Below, one piece after another: positions 16,956 through 27,290 of a stretch of 64,000 nucleotides of DNA; position 1 is the first letter of the stretch; each line of letters starts with the position of its first letter. The position numbers were made by a program, and so were the translations under genes. The notes under the pieces were generated by a model. The model saw only the letters and a list, made by a program, of their open reading frames with translations. It was not told the origin of the DNA and ran no database searches. This DNA is from UBA1672 sp963977495 (GTDB lineage: Bacteria; Pseudomonadota; Alphaproteobacteria; Micavibrionales; Micavibrionaceae), in NCBI GenBank assembly GCA_963977495.1, contig CAXBOT010000001.1, forward strand, positions 124,001 through 188,000, given 5' to 3'.

Positions 16956-19079
16956 TTAATCCAGAATATCCTGCCAATGCCGCGCCATGTGATTGAGTGT
17001 GAAATGATCGCTGAGGGTATAAAGGTCGATTGGTTTATCGATTGTTTGCGCAATATCCCGTCCGAAGGGCGCAATTTTTGTTGTGATGATGCTGCCTTCG
17101 GGGATATAGAGGGTGCTGCCGATGGGAAGGGTCAGCGATAATCTGTGATAGGCATGTATTGTGCCGCCGAACGGGTCGGGGTCGCTCGCGTTACTGATCG
17201 CGACTTCTCCGTTTAATGTCGCGCCATTGAGGAATTGTTTCTCAAGACCAAACGAAACCCCTGTATCGCCCGCAAGGAAACGTCCCGCGCTGAGTTTTGC
17301 CGTGATGTCTTGGCGGGGAATATCGTACCAAAGATGCGCTTGCCCGCTTGTCACCTGAAGGCCGTTAAGCCCTGTGTTAAGCGATGTGTGCGGATCACGC
17401 CTGAAAGCTTGCCAGAGCTCCGCGCCGATGGCAAAGCGTGAACTTATGGGGCGGTATAGGATTTCGCCGCCAAACCCCGCATAAAATTCTTCCAGATAGC
17501 CAGCGCTCAGGGCGGTGTGCAGTTCGGGCGTGATGCTGTGGGTATAGCCGAGATAGGCGCGATCAACGCCAAAGAAGCGATTGCTGAACGCGCTCACGTC
17601 GCTGCGCACAGGAAGCAGGGCGGGCGCCCTTATTTTGTCGAGCTTATGGAGGTTGTCAGCCAGATTAGCGCGCAGCGTGATGGTGGAGTGAAACCCAAGG
17701 AAGGGCGATGTTTCGACGGTGGCCAGAGCCGAGGAGCGATAGAGTATGCCTGTATCTTCTTCTGAAAGGCTGAGTTGATTTTCCAGTGTAATGGATGCTT
17801 TGACGCTCTTTCGTGTGTCTGGCTCTTCTGCGTCGGGTTTTGACGCCGTGGGTTCGGTTTCTGCGGGGGCGGGTATTGTGATGTTTTGCGCGTTGATCTG
17901 CGCGTTGTTCCAAATTTCATTAGGGCTGCGGTTCTTGTTGCGAAAGGCATTGTCGATATCCTCGCGCAGTAATGTAACCGAAGAGCCGCGCAAACCTTTC
18001 TCTTTCAGAATTAGGGTGATTTCGTTGATGTCGTTTGCGCTGTGGGCGGTGATGTGGCGCGCGGCGCGTCCGATATATTGCGGCGCGGGGCTGTGTTCGG
18101 GGATGTCCAGCTCTGCATAAAGATGCTGTTTATCCACTGTGATGCCTGTTAGGGCGATGTCATTGTCCTGTGCGGTTATGTACATGCCGTCAATGTCGGT
18201 GGTGTTTGGACGCGCGGGCAGCAGTTCCGGTGCTTGATAGCTCTTGTGGCGCAGCGGCCATTGTGAGGGGTTCGTTTGTATTGAGATCCTGCCCATGACG
18301 CGCTCAGTGCCCTGCATGCCAACGCCTGCGCTGAGCCATTGATTGTGGTTATAGGATAGTCCGATGCCCCATGGTGCGGGCGCATCAAATCCTGATTGGC
18401 TGCTTTCTGCTGTATATCGGTCTGAACCATAATCCAGCTTGAGAGACAGGCCGTTATAGGGTAGGAAATATTCAACGCCGCCAAAGAAACCGACCTTATC
18501 GCCTGAAAACCAATCTGACGGGAGGTTCGGCGTTTCGCTGGATAAATCTCTGGTTTGGGAAAAATGCTTGCCGAAGATCTTGAGCGGGTTGTCGAATTGC
18601 GCGGAGGTGCCAAAGCGTCCCCATCCTACCCCTGCGGTAAAATCAAAATCCTGATAACGCTTTGTGAGGGCGAGATATTCACCCGCCATTCTTTTGTGCC
18701 CAAGCGCGGATTGCACGCCAATAGCCAGTGCGGGGCGGTGCGCGCTTTCCTTAAGTATCCGTAATTTGAAATCAACCCCCGGAAGCAAGCGGTTGGCCTT
18801 TTTCAAGATGTTTGATGTTTCGGCAGTTTGCCTGAAGGTGATGGAGAGCGGATCAGCGATTTGCACGCCAATAAATCCGTGCACAAAGGGATCAAGGGTA
18901 GAGGCGCCGATTTGGATTGTGCCTGTTTGGCTCATGCGGGCGCTTGGGACGGTGTTCAACCCCAAAAAACCCGTGGCCGCGGGAGTGTAAATATTATCCT
19001 GATGTCCATACGCAAAAAAAGGGGATGAGAGCAGGCTCCCCGATATAAGAAAAATAAGACGTGTTTTGCCTGATATCAT
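16956..19079 (-). CDS. YjbH-family outer-membrane beta-barrel protein
   Basis: The protein matches the YjbH family of exopolysaccharide-associated outer-membrane proteins. It opens with a GFLGLNTVPSARM segment and a GTIQIG strand, followed by alternating amphipathic strands: SLKLDYGSDRY, PWGIGLSYNHN, RFAIGAELWQAFRRDP and the barrel-like ITAKLSAGRFLAGD. A central part (about 285-420) is less regular and holds a Thr/Ala/Glu-rich linker. The best start for export is the ATG at 19079, which gives a signal peptide ending near FFAYG; an in-frame GTG at 19139 would add 20 residues. YjbH usually sits in a yjbEFGH operon, but no partner gene is here. At about 707 residues it is of normal family size. 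Confidence 0.75.
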   Translation of the reverse strand: MISGKTRLIFLISGSLLSSPFFAYGHQDNIYTPAATGFLGLNTVPSARMSQTGTIQIGASTLDPFVHGFIGVQIADPLSITFRQTAETSNILKKANRLLPGVDFKLRILKESAHRPALAIGVQSALGHKRMAGEYLALTKRYQDFDFTAGVGWGRFGTSAQFDNPLKIFGKHFSQTRDLSSETPNLPSDWFSGDKVGFFGGVEYFLPYNGLSLKLDYGSDRYTAESSQSGFDAPAPWGIGLSYNHNQWLSAGVGMQGTERVMGRISIQTNPSQWPLRHKSYQAPELLPARPNTTDIDGMYITAQDNDIALTGITVDKQHLYAELDIPEHSPAPQYIGRAARHITAHSANDINEITLILKEKGLRGSSVTLLREDIDNAFRNKNRSPNEIWNNAQINAQNITIPAPAETEPTASKPDAEEPDTRKSVKASITLENQLSLSEEDTGILYRSSALATVETSPFLGFHSTITLRANLADNLHKLDKIRAPALLPVRSDVSAFSNRFFGVDRAYLGYTHSITPELHTALSAGYLEEFYAGFGGEILYRPISSRFAIGAELWQAFRRDPHTSLNTGLNGLQVTSGQAHLWYDIPRQDITAKLSAGRFLAGDTGVSFGLEKQFLNGATLNGEVAISNASDPDPFGGTIHAYHRLSLTLPIGSTLYIPEGSIITTKIAPFGRDIAQTIDKPIDLYTLSDHFTLNHMARHWQDILD

Positions 19080-19310
19080 GCGTGCAGACGGTTGGGATAT
19101 GGGGCTTGTGTCAGAGGCGACACACACCTGTATTGTCACTTAAATACAACCGTGTGTCAAAGGGCGGTAATCATTGCACAACCATAGGATAATATATTAG
19201 AAAAATAAGGTAATACATGTTTTTGTTTTTGTGGAGCTGTGCGTGCTGGGCGTTTCAATCGTAATATTGCTATCTAGTTTGATATTTTTAGTGGGGTTTT
19301 TTGCATTGCG

Positions 19311-21317
19311 ATGCCACGCGTTAAGGGGGGGATTCCTGACTCTACCATGGTTTATGACATTATTAATGCGTCTGATCACGGCCAGATTATTTTTGACGAA
19401 AATGAAAAGTTTTTAAAATGTAATGAATTGGCTTCATCAAGGCTTTTTACCATCATGGATAGTAATTTAAAAAAGATCACGCAATCCAAGTTTTTAAACT
19501 ATCTGTATGATCATGCTGTTGATTTTGATGAAAATATTAAAAACACAATCATGAACCAGTTCGAGCCGGAGAATGCACCGGATTTCAGAGAGGTTATCTA
19601 TTTAGACCGTACGCGCTTATGTCTTGTTCATGCCCGTACAACCAATGCGGGGCTGACGTTATTCACACTCATTGATATCAGTATGGGGAAAAAGAGGGAG
19701 GAAAACTTTAAGCAATTGAATATTATGAATTATCAATTGATGCAGGCGATCCAATCGACAGCCACAGGTATGATCATCAGTAATCCTAAGGAGGGTAATA
19801 ACCCTGTCCTTTTTGTGAATGAAGCATTTTGTAAGGTAATGCACTGCAAGGCAGAGGATTTGATCGGCGATGATTTCAACAGTCTGATGACGATGTTTAT
19901 TGATAAAGAGGCGCGGGCTAAAATCTCAGGCGCCTTGGAGCGCGCTGAAAATGTAGAAATTGAGTTTGCGCATAATTATGATGATAAAACGCAATATTAT
20001 ACAATGACATTATCGCCCGTATATAATGGGCGCACGCTTGATCTGTTTATTGGTTTGTTGTCCGATATCACATTACTGAAACAACGTGAGGCTGAATTCT
20101 TTCAGGCGCAAAAGCTGGAATCTCTGGGGCAGCTCTCGGCGGGTATTGCACATGATTTTAACAATATTCTTTCCATTATCGGCGGATATGCGGGGATGAC
20201 ATCTAAAATACTGGATTTGGAACAAGGCACTGCGCTGGATTACTTGGGTAAAATAGAAGCGGCGTCCCGTCGTGGAGCGGAGTTAACGCGTAAGATGCTC
20301 ACATTTAGTCGGCATAAAGCGATTGAAAAAAGTTGTGTTGATGTGCGCTCTATTGTGCAGGATCAACTCGACCTTATTCTGCCATTGCTTGGGGTGTCGA
20401 TTGATTTGAAGGTGGATTTGCCCGACCACAATACCAATGTGATCGGTAGCGTCCCATCTATTGGTCAAATCCTGATGAATTTGGTCATAAATGCCCGCGA
20501 TGCCATGCCTGATGGGGGGCGGTTGGGCGTTACATTGACCTGCCTAAAGGGCAATAAAATTCCCGTGAATGTGGCGATTGCAATGGCAATGAAGGTAAGG
20601 GATTGCGTTTGTCTGACGGTGTCCGATACGGGGGTGGGGATGGATGATAAAACGCTCGAGCGTATTTTTGATCCGTTTTTTTCAACCAAAGAGCAGGGCA
20701 AAGGAACAGGCTTAGGGCTGTCAGTTGTTTATGGTCTGGTTAAGGAGCTTGGCGGCGTCCTTGATGTTATTACCGATATCGGGCAGGGCACGAAGATGTC
20801 CGTTTACCTGCCCCGTAGCTTTGAGGAAGTCGCGCAGGACGCAAATACCATGGATATTGATAGCCACGGTTTGAATGGCTGTACGGCTCTGATTGCAGAG
20901 GATGAGCCTGATCTTCTGTCGCTCGTTAAAATAATGCTGGAGGATCTGGGTGTGCGCGTCCTAACGGCAGCCAATGGTGATGAAGCCATGCAGGTGCAAG
21001 AGGAGCATGCAGGTGAGATTGATATTCTTTTAACCGATGTTGTGATGCCGGAAATAGATGGTGTGATGCTGGCAGAGCTATTGGCCACAAAGCGGCCTGA
21101 AACAAAAGTGGTCTTTATGAGCGGTTATCCGGCGCATGGGCATATGGCGCCTGTTGATTTGCCTGAGGATGCATCCTTTATTTCCAAGCCCGTGGACTTT
21201 AAAAATCTGGCGCATGTCTTCTATCAAAAACTACAGGAGAGGGAGGGCATGTCAGGTCTTTTAGCATCACCCCCTCATCAGCAAAGCGCAAAGGGCGCCT
21301 ACGATTATCGGTCTTGA
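19311..21317 (+). CDS. CckA-like PAS hybrid histidine kinase
   Basis: Two PAS-like sensor regions (about 10-110 and 135-255) precede the dimerisation helix with the phospho-acceptor His281 in AGIAHDFNNIL. The ATPase domain follows, with NLVINARDAM (N box), SDTGVGM (G1) and GKGTGLGLSVVYG (G2). A C-terminal receiver (about 525-640) has EDEPD, phospho-Asp in LLTDVVMPEIDG, and Lys in SKPVD. The HDFNNIL H-box and the kinase-receiver order are those of CckA, the kinase that phosphorylates ChpT and, through it, CtrA and CpdR. No membrane helix is seen in this frame, whereas classical CckA has two, so it may be a soluble relative. The start is uncertain; an ATG at 19347 is an alternative. Confidence 0.75.
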   Translation: MPRVKGGIPDSTMVYDIINASDHGQIIFDENEKFLKCNELASSRLFTIMDSNLKKITQSKFLNYLYDHAVDFDENIKNTIMNQFEPENAPDFREVIYLDRTRLCLVHARTTNAGLTLFTLIDISMGKKREENFKQLNIMNYQLMQAIQSTATGMIISNPKEGNNPVLFVNEAFCKVMHCKAEDLIGDDFNSLMTMFIDKEARAKISGALERAENVEIEFAHNYDDKTQYYTMTLSPVYNGRTLDLFIGLLSDITLLKQREAEFFQAQKLESLGQLSAGIAHDFNNILSIIGGYAGMTSKILDLEQGTALDYLGKIEAASRRGAELTRKMLTFSRHKAIEKSCVDVRSIVQDQLDLILPLLGVSIDLKVDLPDHNTNVIGSVPSIGQILMNLVINARDAMPDGGRLGVTLTCLKGNKIPVNVAIAMAMKVRDCVCLTVSDTGVGMDDKTLERIFDPFFSTKEQGKGTGLGLSVVYGLVKELGGVLDVITDIGQGTKMSVYLPRSFEEVAQDANTMDIDSHGLNGCTALIAEDEPDLLSLVKIMLEDLGVRVLTAANGDEAMQVQEEHAGEIDILLTDVVMPEIDGVMLAELLATKRPETKVVFMSGYPAHGHMAPVDLPEDASFISKPVDFKNLAHVFYQKLQEREGMSGLLASPPHQQSAKGAYDYRS

Positions 21318-21443
21318 TGGGGGCTGCTTTTTGTTATGTTAATATGGCTTGTGATGGGGCGTGTTGACTGTGGATTTTTTTATCAAACATAACGCCCTCA
21401 TGGCTTTTCATTGTGCATAACTTGCTGTATCCTTGTTGGTACG

Positions 21444-22952
21444 ATGGAAGACATTCATTATGATTTATGTATTATTGGTGGTGGGATCAACGGCGCGGGC
21501 ATTGCAAGAGATGCCGCAGGGCGCGGTTTATCTGTCCTTTTGGTTGAGGCACAGGATTTGGCCGGCGCAACGTCGTCCGCAAGCACCAAGCTTATCCATG
21601 GCGGCCTAAGATATCTGGAAAATCGAGAATTTTCATTGGTTCGTAAATCATTGAAAGAGCGCGAAATTCTTTATAGAAACGCGCAGCACCTCATCTGGCC
21701 GATAGAATGCGTGTTGCCCTTTGACGCGCAAAGGCGGCCTAAGTGGTTGTTGCGTATGGGCTTGTGGCTCTATGATCATTTGGGCGGCGCAAAAACGTTG
21801 CCAAATTCAACAATCGTCAATTTTGCCGATGATCCGACAGGTCGCGTTTTGCAGGAGAGCATCAAAAACGGGTTTAAATACGCGGATTGTCAAACCGATG
21901 ATACACGCCTTGTGATTATGAATGCGGTGGATGCGGCGGCGCGCGGTGCTAAGATTTTGACATATACGCAATGCGATAAACTGGAAATTCACGAAGGACG
22001 CTGGCGCGTGGGGCTTAAAGATACGCGCGGCGGTGATGATAGTATCAATATCAGCGCCTCAATGGTTGTGAATGCCACAGGGCCTTGGGTTGGCTCGTTC
22101 CTTGACTCTATCGGGTTGGAGGGAACAGACCCCGATTTGCCAACTGTGCGTTTGGTGAAGGGCAGTCATATCATTCTGCCGCGCCAATATGAAGGCGATC
22201 ACGCCTATGTGCTGCAGCAACCGGATGGGCGCATTGTCTTTGTTGCGCCCTATGAAGGGCAATATACTTTGGTTGGCACAACCGAAGAGGAATATGAGGG
22301 AGACCCTCGCGATGCCCGTATTTCGGATGCGGAGATGGCTTATCTTTGTGATGCGTATAACGCAGGGTTTAAACAATCTGTGGCGCGCTCTGACGTTATT
22401 TTTACGTATAGCGGCGTGCGCCCCTTACTGGATGATGGTAATGCCAGTGCGTCGCGCGTCACGCGGGAACATTTTATTTATCACCATAAGCGTTATGAGG
22501 CACCGTTTCTATCACTATATGGCGGAAAACTGACGGCCTATCGCTCGGTGTCCGAGGAAATTGTTGACCAACTTATGCGGTTATCGGGGCGGATGAATAA
22601 AGGTTGGACGGAGCGCGAACCACTGGTTGGCGGCGATATCGGCGATGCGGGTTTTTCAGGGTTTATCGCGCGGCAGAAACAGCAATATCCATGGCTTCCT
22701 GATGATTTGCTGCATCGTTATGCACACTCTTACGGCACGCGTATGGATTATTTTTTACATGGTGTTGAGGCTTTGGACGGGCTGGGCGCGCATTATGGTG
22801 ATCATGTCTATAAGGCGGAAATTGATTATTTGCGCACCTATGAATGGGCGCTTAGTGCACAGGATGTTATTTGGCGGCGTTCAAAATTCGCGCTGCATTT
22901 TTCCGATGAAACACTCGCCAATATAGAAGCTGCCTTTTCACCATCTGAATAA
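21444..22952 (+). CDS. glpD: Aerobic glycerol-3-phosphate dehydrogenase
   Basis: This FAD enzyme oxidises glycerol-3-phosphate to dihydroxyacetone phosphate at the inner membrane and passes electrons to quinone. The dinucleotide-binding motif (CIIGGGINGAGIARDAAGRG) lies at the N-terminus, followed by SSASTKLIHGGLRYLE, the family signature. The substrate-binding region includes YSGVRPLLDD and YGGKLTAYR. The ATG at 21444 is the best start; an ORF extension 11 codons upstream lacks homology. It is followed after 36 bases by glpK, forming a glycerol catabolic operon that could use product of the glycerophosphodiesterases at 1.8-4.4 kb. Confidence 0.93.
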   Translation: MEDIHYDLCIIGGGINGAGIARDAAGRGLSVLLVEAQDLAGATSSASTKLIHGGLRYLENREFSLVRKSLKEREILYRNAQHLIWPIECVLPFDAQRRPKWLLRMGLWLYDHLGGAKTLPNSTIVNFADDPTGRVLQESIKNGFKYADCQTDDTRLVIMNAVDAAARGAKILTYTQCDKLEIHEGRWRVGLKDTRGGDDSINISASMVVNATGPWVGSFLDSIGLEGTDPDLPTVRLVKGSHIILPRQYEGDHAYVLQQPDGRIVFVAPYEGQYTLVGTTEEEYEGDPRDARISDAEMAYLCDAYNAGFKQSVARSDVIFTYSGVRPLLDDGNASASRVTREHFIYHHKRYEAPFLSLYGGKLTAYRSVSEEIVDQLMRLSGRMNKGWTEREPLVGGDIGDAGFSGFIARQKQQYPWLPDDLLHRYAHSYGTRMDYFLHGVEALDGLGAHYGDHVYKAEIDYLRTYEWALSAQDVIWRRSKFALHFSDETLANIEAAFSPSE

Positions 22953-22988
22953 ACGCAGCATTTCATAAATAAAAAAAAGAGGGGCTTT

Positions 22989-24467
22989 ATGAGCACATAT
23001 CTTTTATCCATTGATCAGGGAACGAGCAGTTCGCGCGCGATTTTATTTACCCGCGACGGGGACGTACACGCGCTGGCGCAAAAGGAGCTAAAACTCACTT
23101 ATCCACATGATGGGTGGGTTGAGCAAAATCCACAGGCACTTGTGGATAACACGGTATGGGCTGTGCAAAATGTTATTGCGAAAGCGGGCATTGATGCCTC
23201 TGATATTGCAGGCGTTGGAATCAGTAATCAACGCGAAACGACAATTGTATGGGATCGAAAAACGGGTCAAACTGTCTATGATGCCATCGTATGGCAAGAC
23301 CGCCGGACGGCAGAATATTGTGCAACTTTAAAAAGAGAAAACCTCGAAGACACTATTCGACAAAAAACAGGATTGCTTCTTGATCCGTATTTTTCTGCGA
23401 CAAAGGTAAAATGGATACTCGACCATGTCGATGGTGCGCGTACGCGTGCCGAAAACGGTGACTTATTATTCGGGACGGTGGATAGCTATTTGTTATGGCA
23501 CTTAACAAAAGGGGCAGTGCATGCAACGGACATCACCAACGCCTCGCGCACGATGCTCTATAATATAATTGGTCAAAATTGGGATAAAGATCTTCTAAAA
23601 CTGTTTTCTATACCTGAAAGCATGCTGCCCATTGTTTGTGATAATGCATTTGATTATGGCCGAATCGATTCGGACATAATTGGTGGTGGCTTAACCATCG
23701 GCGGTATGGCTGGCGACCAGCAGGCGGCCTTGATCGGGCAGGGGTGCATAAAGCCGGGTATGGTGAAGTCTACATATGGCACAGGGTGCTTTGCTCTGGT
23801 CAATATGGGAAGTACACCCACCATTTCCGAACAGCGCCTTCTGACAACCATTGGTTATAAAATAGGGGATCATCTTCACTACGCGTTGGAGGGTTCAATC
23901 TTCAATGCGGGAACAGCGATTCAGTTTTTGCGTGATAATTTGAACTTCTTCGATGATGCAAAAACCACGCAAGATATGGCGGTGACGGTTGAGGATACGG
24001 GCGGGGTGTATTTCGTGCCTGCATTCACGGGGCTTGGCGCGCCATATTGGAACCCTGATGCACGCGGTGTAATCTGTGGGCTGACAAGGGATACAAGCAA
24101 GGCGCACATCGTACGCGCCGCGCTGGAGGCACAAGGATATCAAACGCGGGATCTGCTTTCCGCCATGCAAAAAGACAGCGGCCAACCGATTGATGTTTTG
24201 CGGGTTGATGGCGGGTTGGTGGCCAATGATTTTATGTGCTCATTCCTGTCTGATATACTGGGCGCAACCATTGAAATCCCTAAGGTTTTGGAAAGTACGG
24301 CGTGGGGCGCAGCGTGTCTGGCGGGGGTGCAGTCGGGCGTGTTTGAAAACCTTGAGGACAGCGCATCCGTGTGGCGATCAGATAAAACATATCGCCCGAG
24401 TGCTCCGAAAGAGGCTATGGATAAAAAATATAAGGCATGGCAAGGGGCTGTGGAAAAATCATATTAG
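22989..24467 (+). CDS. glpK: Glycerol kinase
   Basis: The enzyme phosphorylates glycerol with ATP to glycerol-3-phosphate, the substrate of GlpD. FGGY-family features are clear: SIDQGTSSSRAILF at the N-terminus, GISNQRETTIVWD, the IVWQDRRT motif with substrate contacts, GMAGDQQAALIGQG, and the C-terminal DGGLVANDFMCSFLSDIL. At 492 residues it is full length. An AGAGGGG ribosome binding site precedes the ATG. No glpF facilitator gene is adjacent. Confidence 0.95.
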   Translation: MSTYLLSIDQGTSSSRAILFTRDGDVHALAQKELKLTYPHDGWVEQNPQALVDNTVWAVQNVIAKAGIDASDIAGVGISNQRETTIVWDRKTGQTVYDAIVWQDRRTAEYCATLKRENLEDTIRQKTGLLLDPYFSATKVKWILDHVDGARTRAENGDLLFGTVDSYLLWHLTKGAVHATDITNASRTMLYNIIGQNWDKDLLKLFSIPESMLPIVCDNAFDYGRIDSDIIGGGLTIGGMAGDQQAALIGQGCIKPGMVKSTYGTGCFALVNMGSTPTISEQRLLTTIGYKIGDHLHYALEGSIFNAGTAIQFLRDNLNFFDDAKTTQDMAVTVEDTGGVYFVPAFTGLGAPYWNPDARGVICGLTRDTSKAHIVRAALEAQGYQTRDLLSAMQKDSGQPIDVLRVDGGLVANDFMCSFLSDILGATIEIPKVLESTAWGAACLAGVQSGVFENLEDSASVWRSDKTYRPSAPKEAMDKKYKAWQGAVEKSY

Positions 24468-24521
24468 ATTTTAATCCACAGCCTTACCCACACGTACTTA
24501 TTTTTGAATAACGGATGGTTT

Positions 24522-27059
24522 TTACGCGATAATTCCGTTGGCACTTCCGTCAACATCGACGAGCAATGTGATCGTTCCGTCTGTAAAGACATTGTAAGTA
24601 TCACCATTCACATCAATCGTATTTTGTGCCTGAACAAAATCATTTGATGATGTGTTGTTGAAGTTCAATGTGTCGCCGGCGTCCATGTCGATGATCAAGC
24701 GGTTGTCACTATCTGTCATGCTGATGACATTGTTATAGTGCAAGTCAATGGTGTGACCTATGCCGCCATCAAAGTCGAGAACTTCGATATTCTCAATAAA
24801 TCCGGTTGTGATGTTTGAGAAATTGATATTCCCCGACGTAAGGATGCCAAACTCTAGAGTATCGCTGCCGTCGCCACCTTCTATGACGACGTTGACACTG
24901 AGTGATTCCAAATCGCCCATCGCGGTATTTGTAATAATTTCAAAGCGATCATTGCCTTCTCCGCCGTAGGACTTGCCCTGCATTTCAGAGATTACGAAGG
25001 TGTCGTTCCCTGAATCGCCATATACGTGATAATTGCTAGATCCTGTATTGATTGTAACGGTGTCATCGCCGCCGCCGGTTTTGATGTACGCATTGTTACC
25101 CGCCAAATTTATGATGTTACTGCTGTTGTCGATATCAGAAAAAACATTGGCATTGTTGGCCGCGATGGTGATTGAGGCATCGTTACCGGAGTAGGTTTGG
25201 CTGTTGCTTACGATAACCGCCGAACTTGTTGTTTGCCCAAAAATATCATAGGTGAAGGTGTGATCTAAAATCTCACCGCCGCCCGTATCGGCGCGCACCG
25301 TAAAGGTAAAGCTGCTGTCCGCTGTTACGTTATTGTCCAAAGTGAGCGTGAGTTGGCCGTTTGCGTCAAGATTAACGGATGCGATATCCGCGTGTGTTGG
25401 CGCGCCGCCGACAAAGCTGTATGAGGTGATTTGATCTTCGGGATCAGAAAACTCAAGTGACATGTCATAGGTTAGAACGCTGTCTTGAGAGCCGCTGAAG
25501 TTATTATCCAGCCCGCTTACATTTGGTGCGAGCGCCGTATAGGTGATTGGCTCATCAATATTTAAAACATTCAGACCGACCCCTTGAGAAATCGTTGCCG
25601 AGCCACTTTCATTGGAGGCATTGATAAAGAGGGCAAATGGGTCTTCTGCATCGATGGATACACCAGCTTTTAGGCTAATCAGGAAGCTATTATCATCTTC
25701 GCGGATAATGTCGTAATAATTTTTCGATGTTCCCATAAGTGTGAGGTTTGTTAGGTCTGTCGCATTACCTGTTATGCGTGCGACATCTTGACCGTTCACA
25801 TTTTCTGAGAAGCTTAATTTTGTGACACTGATAGAAAACGGTGTGTCAGGTGTGTTTTCTGAAACCACTTCATAGGCATCTTCTCCGCCAGAATCGGAGC
25901 CGACATTGGCAGCCTCATTGCTATCATCACTGTCATTTGATGTATTGTCGGAGAGCTCGGTTTCATCACTATTTTGTGTGTTCAAATCAGATCCGGTGAT
26001 GTCGTCACTTGTGATAATGTTATCGGGAGATGCTGAGGCATCGGCTGTTTGTGTATTGCTATCATTGCCGTCGGTTGCGCTTGCGCCCTTATCATCGGTG
26101 TCTGTTTGTGTTTGCGGGCTGTTATCCTGTGTTTCTGCCGCTGAATCCTGAATAGAGGAGAATAAATCGGCGGCAACCGTTGAAACGCTCATGAATTTTG
26201 AGGCCACATCATCGGCAGATAATTCACCGACATGGTCAATTGTGTGCCCTGAAGGGTTGAATTTTGCTGTTTCATATTGATTGGACAGCGTTATGGTGTT
26301 TCCGGCGAAGTCGTAAAGCACGATAGCGCCTTCGATCACGGTAATTTCACCACTATCGACGTCTCCGGCAATGATTGTGCCGCGAATACCAATAGATCCC
26401 GATGGTGTGTCGATTGAAACATCGTCAGGGTCTTCGCGTCCGATAAGGCCAGAGGTAAAGACGAATACGCCCTTAAGGACGGAAAAATTCGTTGTGCCCG
26501 ATTGTGTGGCGGGATCAAATACATATTCATCAATGGCAAGGCGCGCATCTTCGGATACCGCAAAGGTGGTTTCATCAACGAACATAATGTTAACGGCGCC
26601 TTTTTCATCGGTTTCGATGACGTCGCCTTGATAGATTGGTGTGCCAATGCCCACAACTTCGACAGTGCCGTCAAGGCGGGTCACTGTGGCTTCGCCTGCA
26701 ATTTCTTGCACGGCGCCAACGGGCGTAACATCATTTGTGCTTTGTCCGGCGTCGGCATATTGGTGTGCATCATGAACGAAGGATTCAACCAGGGTGGGGG
26801 TTAGGGCTGTTCCATCGGGTGCGACGAGGTGTGGTGTAGGCTCTGCTGCGAAATATCCCTTGACGATAATGGTGCCGTCGGGGGTTTGTAAGGCCAAATC
26901 CATGCCATCGCGCAACATATCCGCGTCTGTAACATAGGACGTATCAGGAAGCTCAACCCGCTTCCCGCTTTCGCTATCAAGGATTATCTCATGCTGTCCT
27001 GATGAACTTGTGTTGTTCGTCAGGCTGTCTGAATAATTATCGAATACTTTATATGCCAT
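24522..27059 (-). CDS. Large secreted protein with FecR, cadherin-like and RTX-like regions
   Basis: The protein (845 residues from the ATG at 27059) lacks an N-terminal signal peptide. Residues 115-260 contain a FecR-type beta domain (GEATVTRLDGTVEVV, then the VSIDTPSGSIGIRGTII segment). A Ser/Thr/Asp/Asn-rich linker follows (300-400). Two Ig- or cadherin-like domains come next, with a dystroglycan-type pattern around LSLEFSDPEDQITSY with gaps. The C-terminal 220 residues contain RTX-like Ca-binding turns (GDSGNDTFVI, GGEGNDRFEI). This is the layout of type I secreted surface proteins, whose export signal is C-terminal. No type I exporter genes are adjacent. Confidence 0.7.
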   Translation of the reverse strand: MAYKVFDNYSDSLTNNTSSSGQHEIILDSESGKRVELPDTSYVTDADMLRDGMDLALQTPDGTIIVKGYFAAEPTPHLVAPDGTALTPTLVESFVHDAHQYADAGQSTNDVTPVGAVQEIAGEATVTRLDGTVEVVGIGTPIYQGDVIETDEKGAVNIMFVDETTFAVSEDARLAIDEYVFDPATQSGTTNFSVLKGVFVFTSGLIGREDPDDVSIDTPSGSIGIRGTIIAGDVDSGEITVIEGAIVLYDFAGNTITLSNQYETAKFNPSGHTIDHVGELSADDVASKFMSVSTVAADLFSSIQDSAAETQDNSPQTQTDTDDKGASATDGNDSNTQTADASASPDNIITSDDITGSDLNTQNSDETELSDNTSNDSDDSNEAANVGSDSGGEDAYEVVSENTPDTPFSISVTKLSFSENVNGQDVARITGNATDLTNLTLMGTSKNYYDIIREDDNSFLISLKAGVSIDAEDPFALFINASNESGSATISQGVGLNVLNIDEPITYTALAPNVSGLDNNFSGSQDSVLTYDMSLEFSDPEDQITSYSFVGGAPTHADIASVNLDANGQLTLTLDNNVTADSSFTFTVRADTGGGEILDHTFTYDIFGQTTSSAVIVSNSQTYSGNDASITIAANNANVFSDIDNSSNIINLAGNNAYIKTGGGDDTVTINTGSSNYHVYGDSGNDTFVISEMQGKSYGGEGNDRFEIITNTAMGDLESLSVNVVIEGGDGSDTLEFGILTSGNINFSNITTGFIENIEVLDFDGGIGHTIDLHYNNVISMTDSDNRLIIDMDAGDTLNFNNTSSNDFVQAQNTIDVNGDTYNVFTDGTITLLVDVDGSANGIIA

Positions 27060-27290
27060 TTGTGTCCCCACACTAAAAAAGTAAATTCATGTATTTTGTG
27101 CGATATCTTATTTATTGTATGCACACACGGTAAAACCCAAAATTCGGGTCACCCTATATAATATTATGAGAAATATTAATATCTCGTAAGAATTGCATAA
27201 AATTTGAAATAAATTTTAGATATTAAGGGGTAATGTATAAATTCGATTTGCATCGTTTTATATGTAACATATGCATGTTAGTTATTGTTT

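Noticed and set aside
19231..19416. Short hydrophobic frame in front of the hybrid kinase as a missing transmembrane part
   Set aside because: It is in a different reading frame; joining it would need a frameshift for which I see no slippery sequence.
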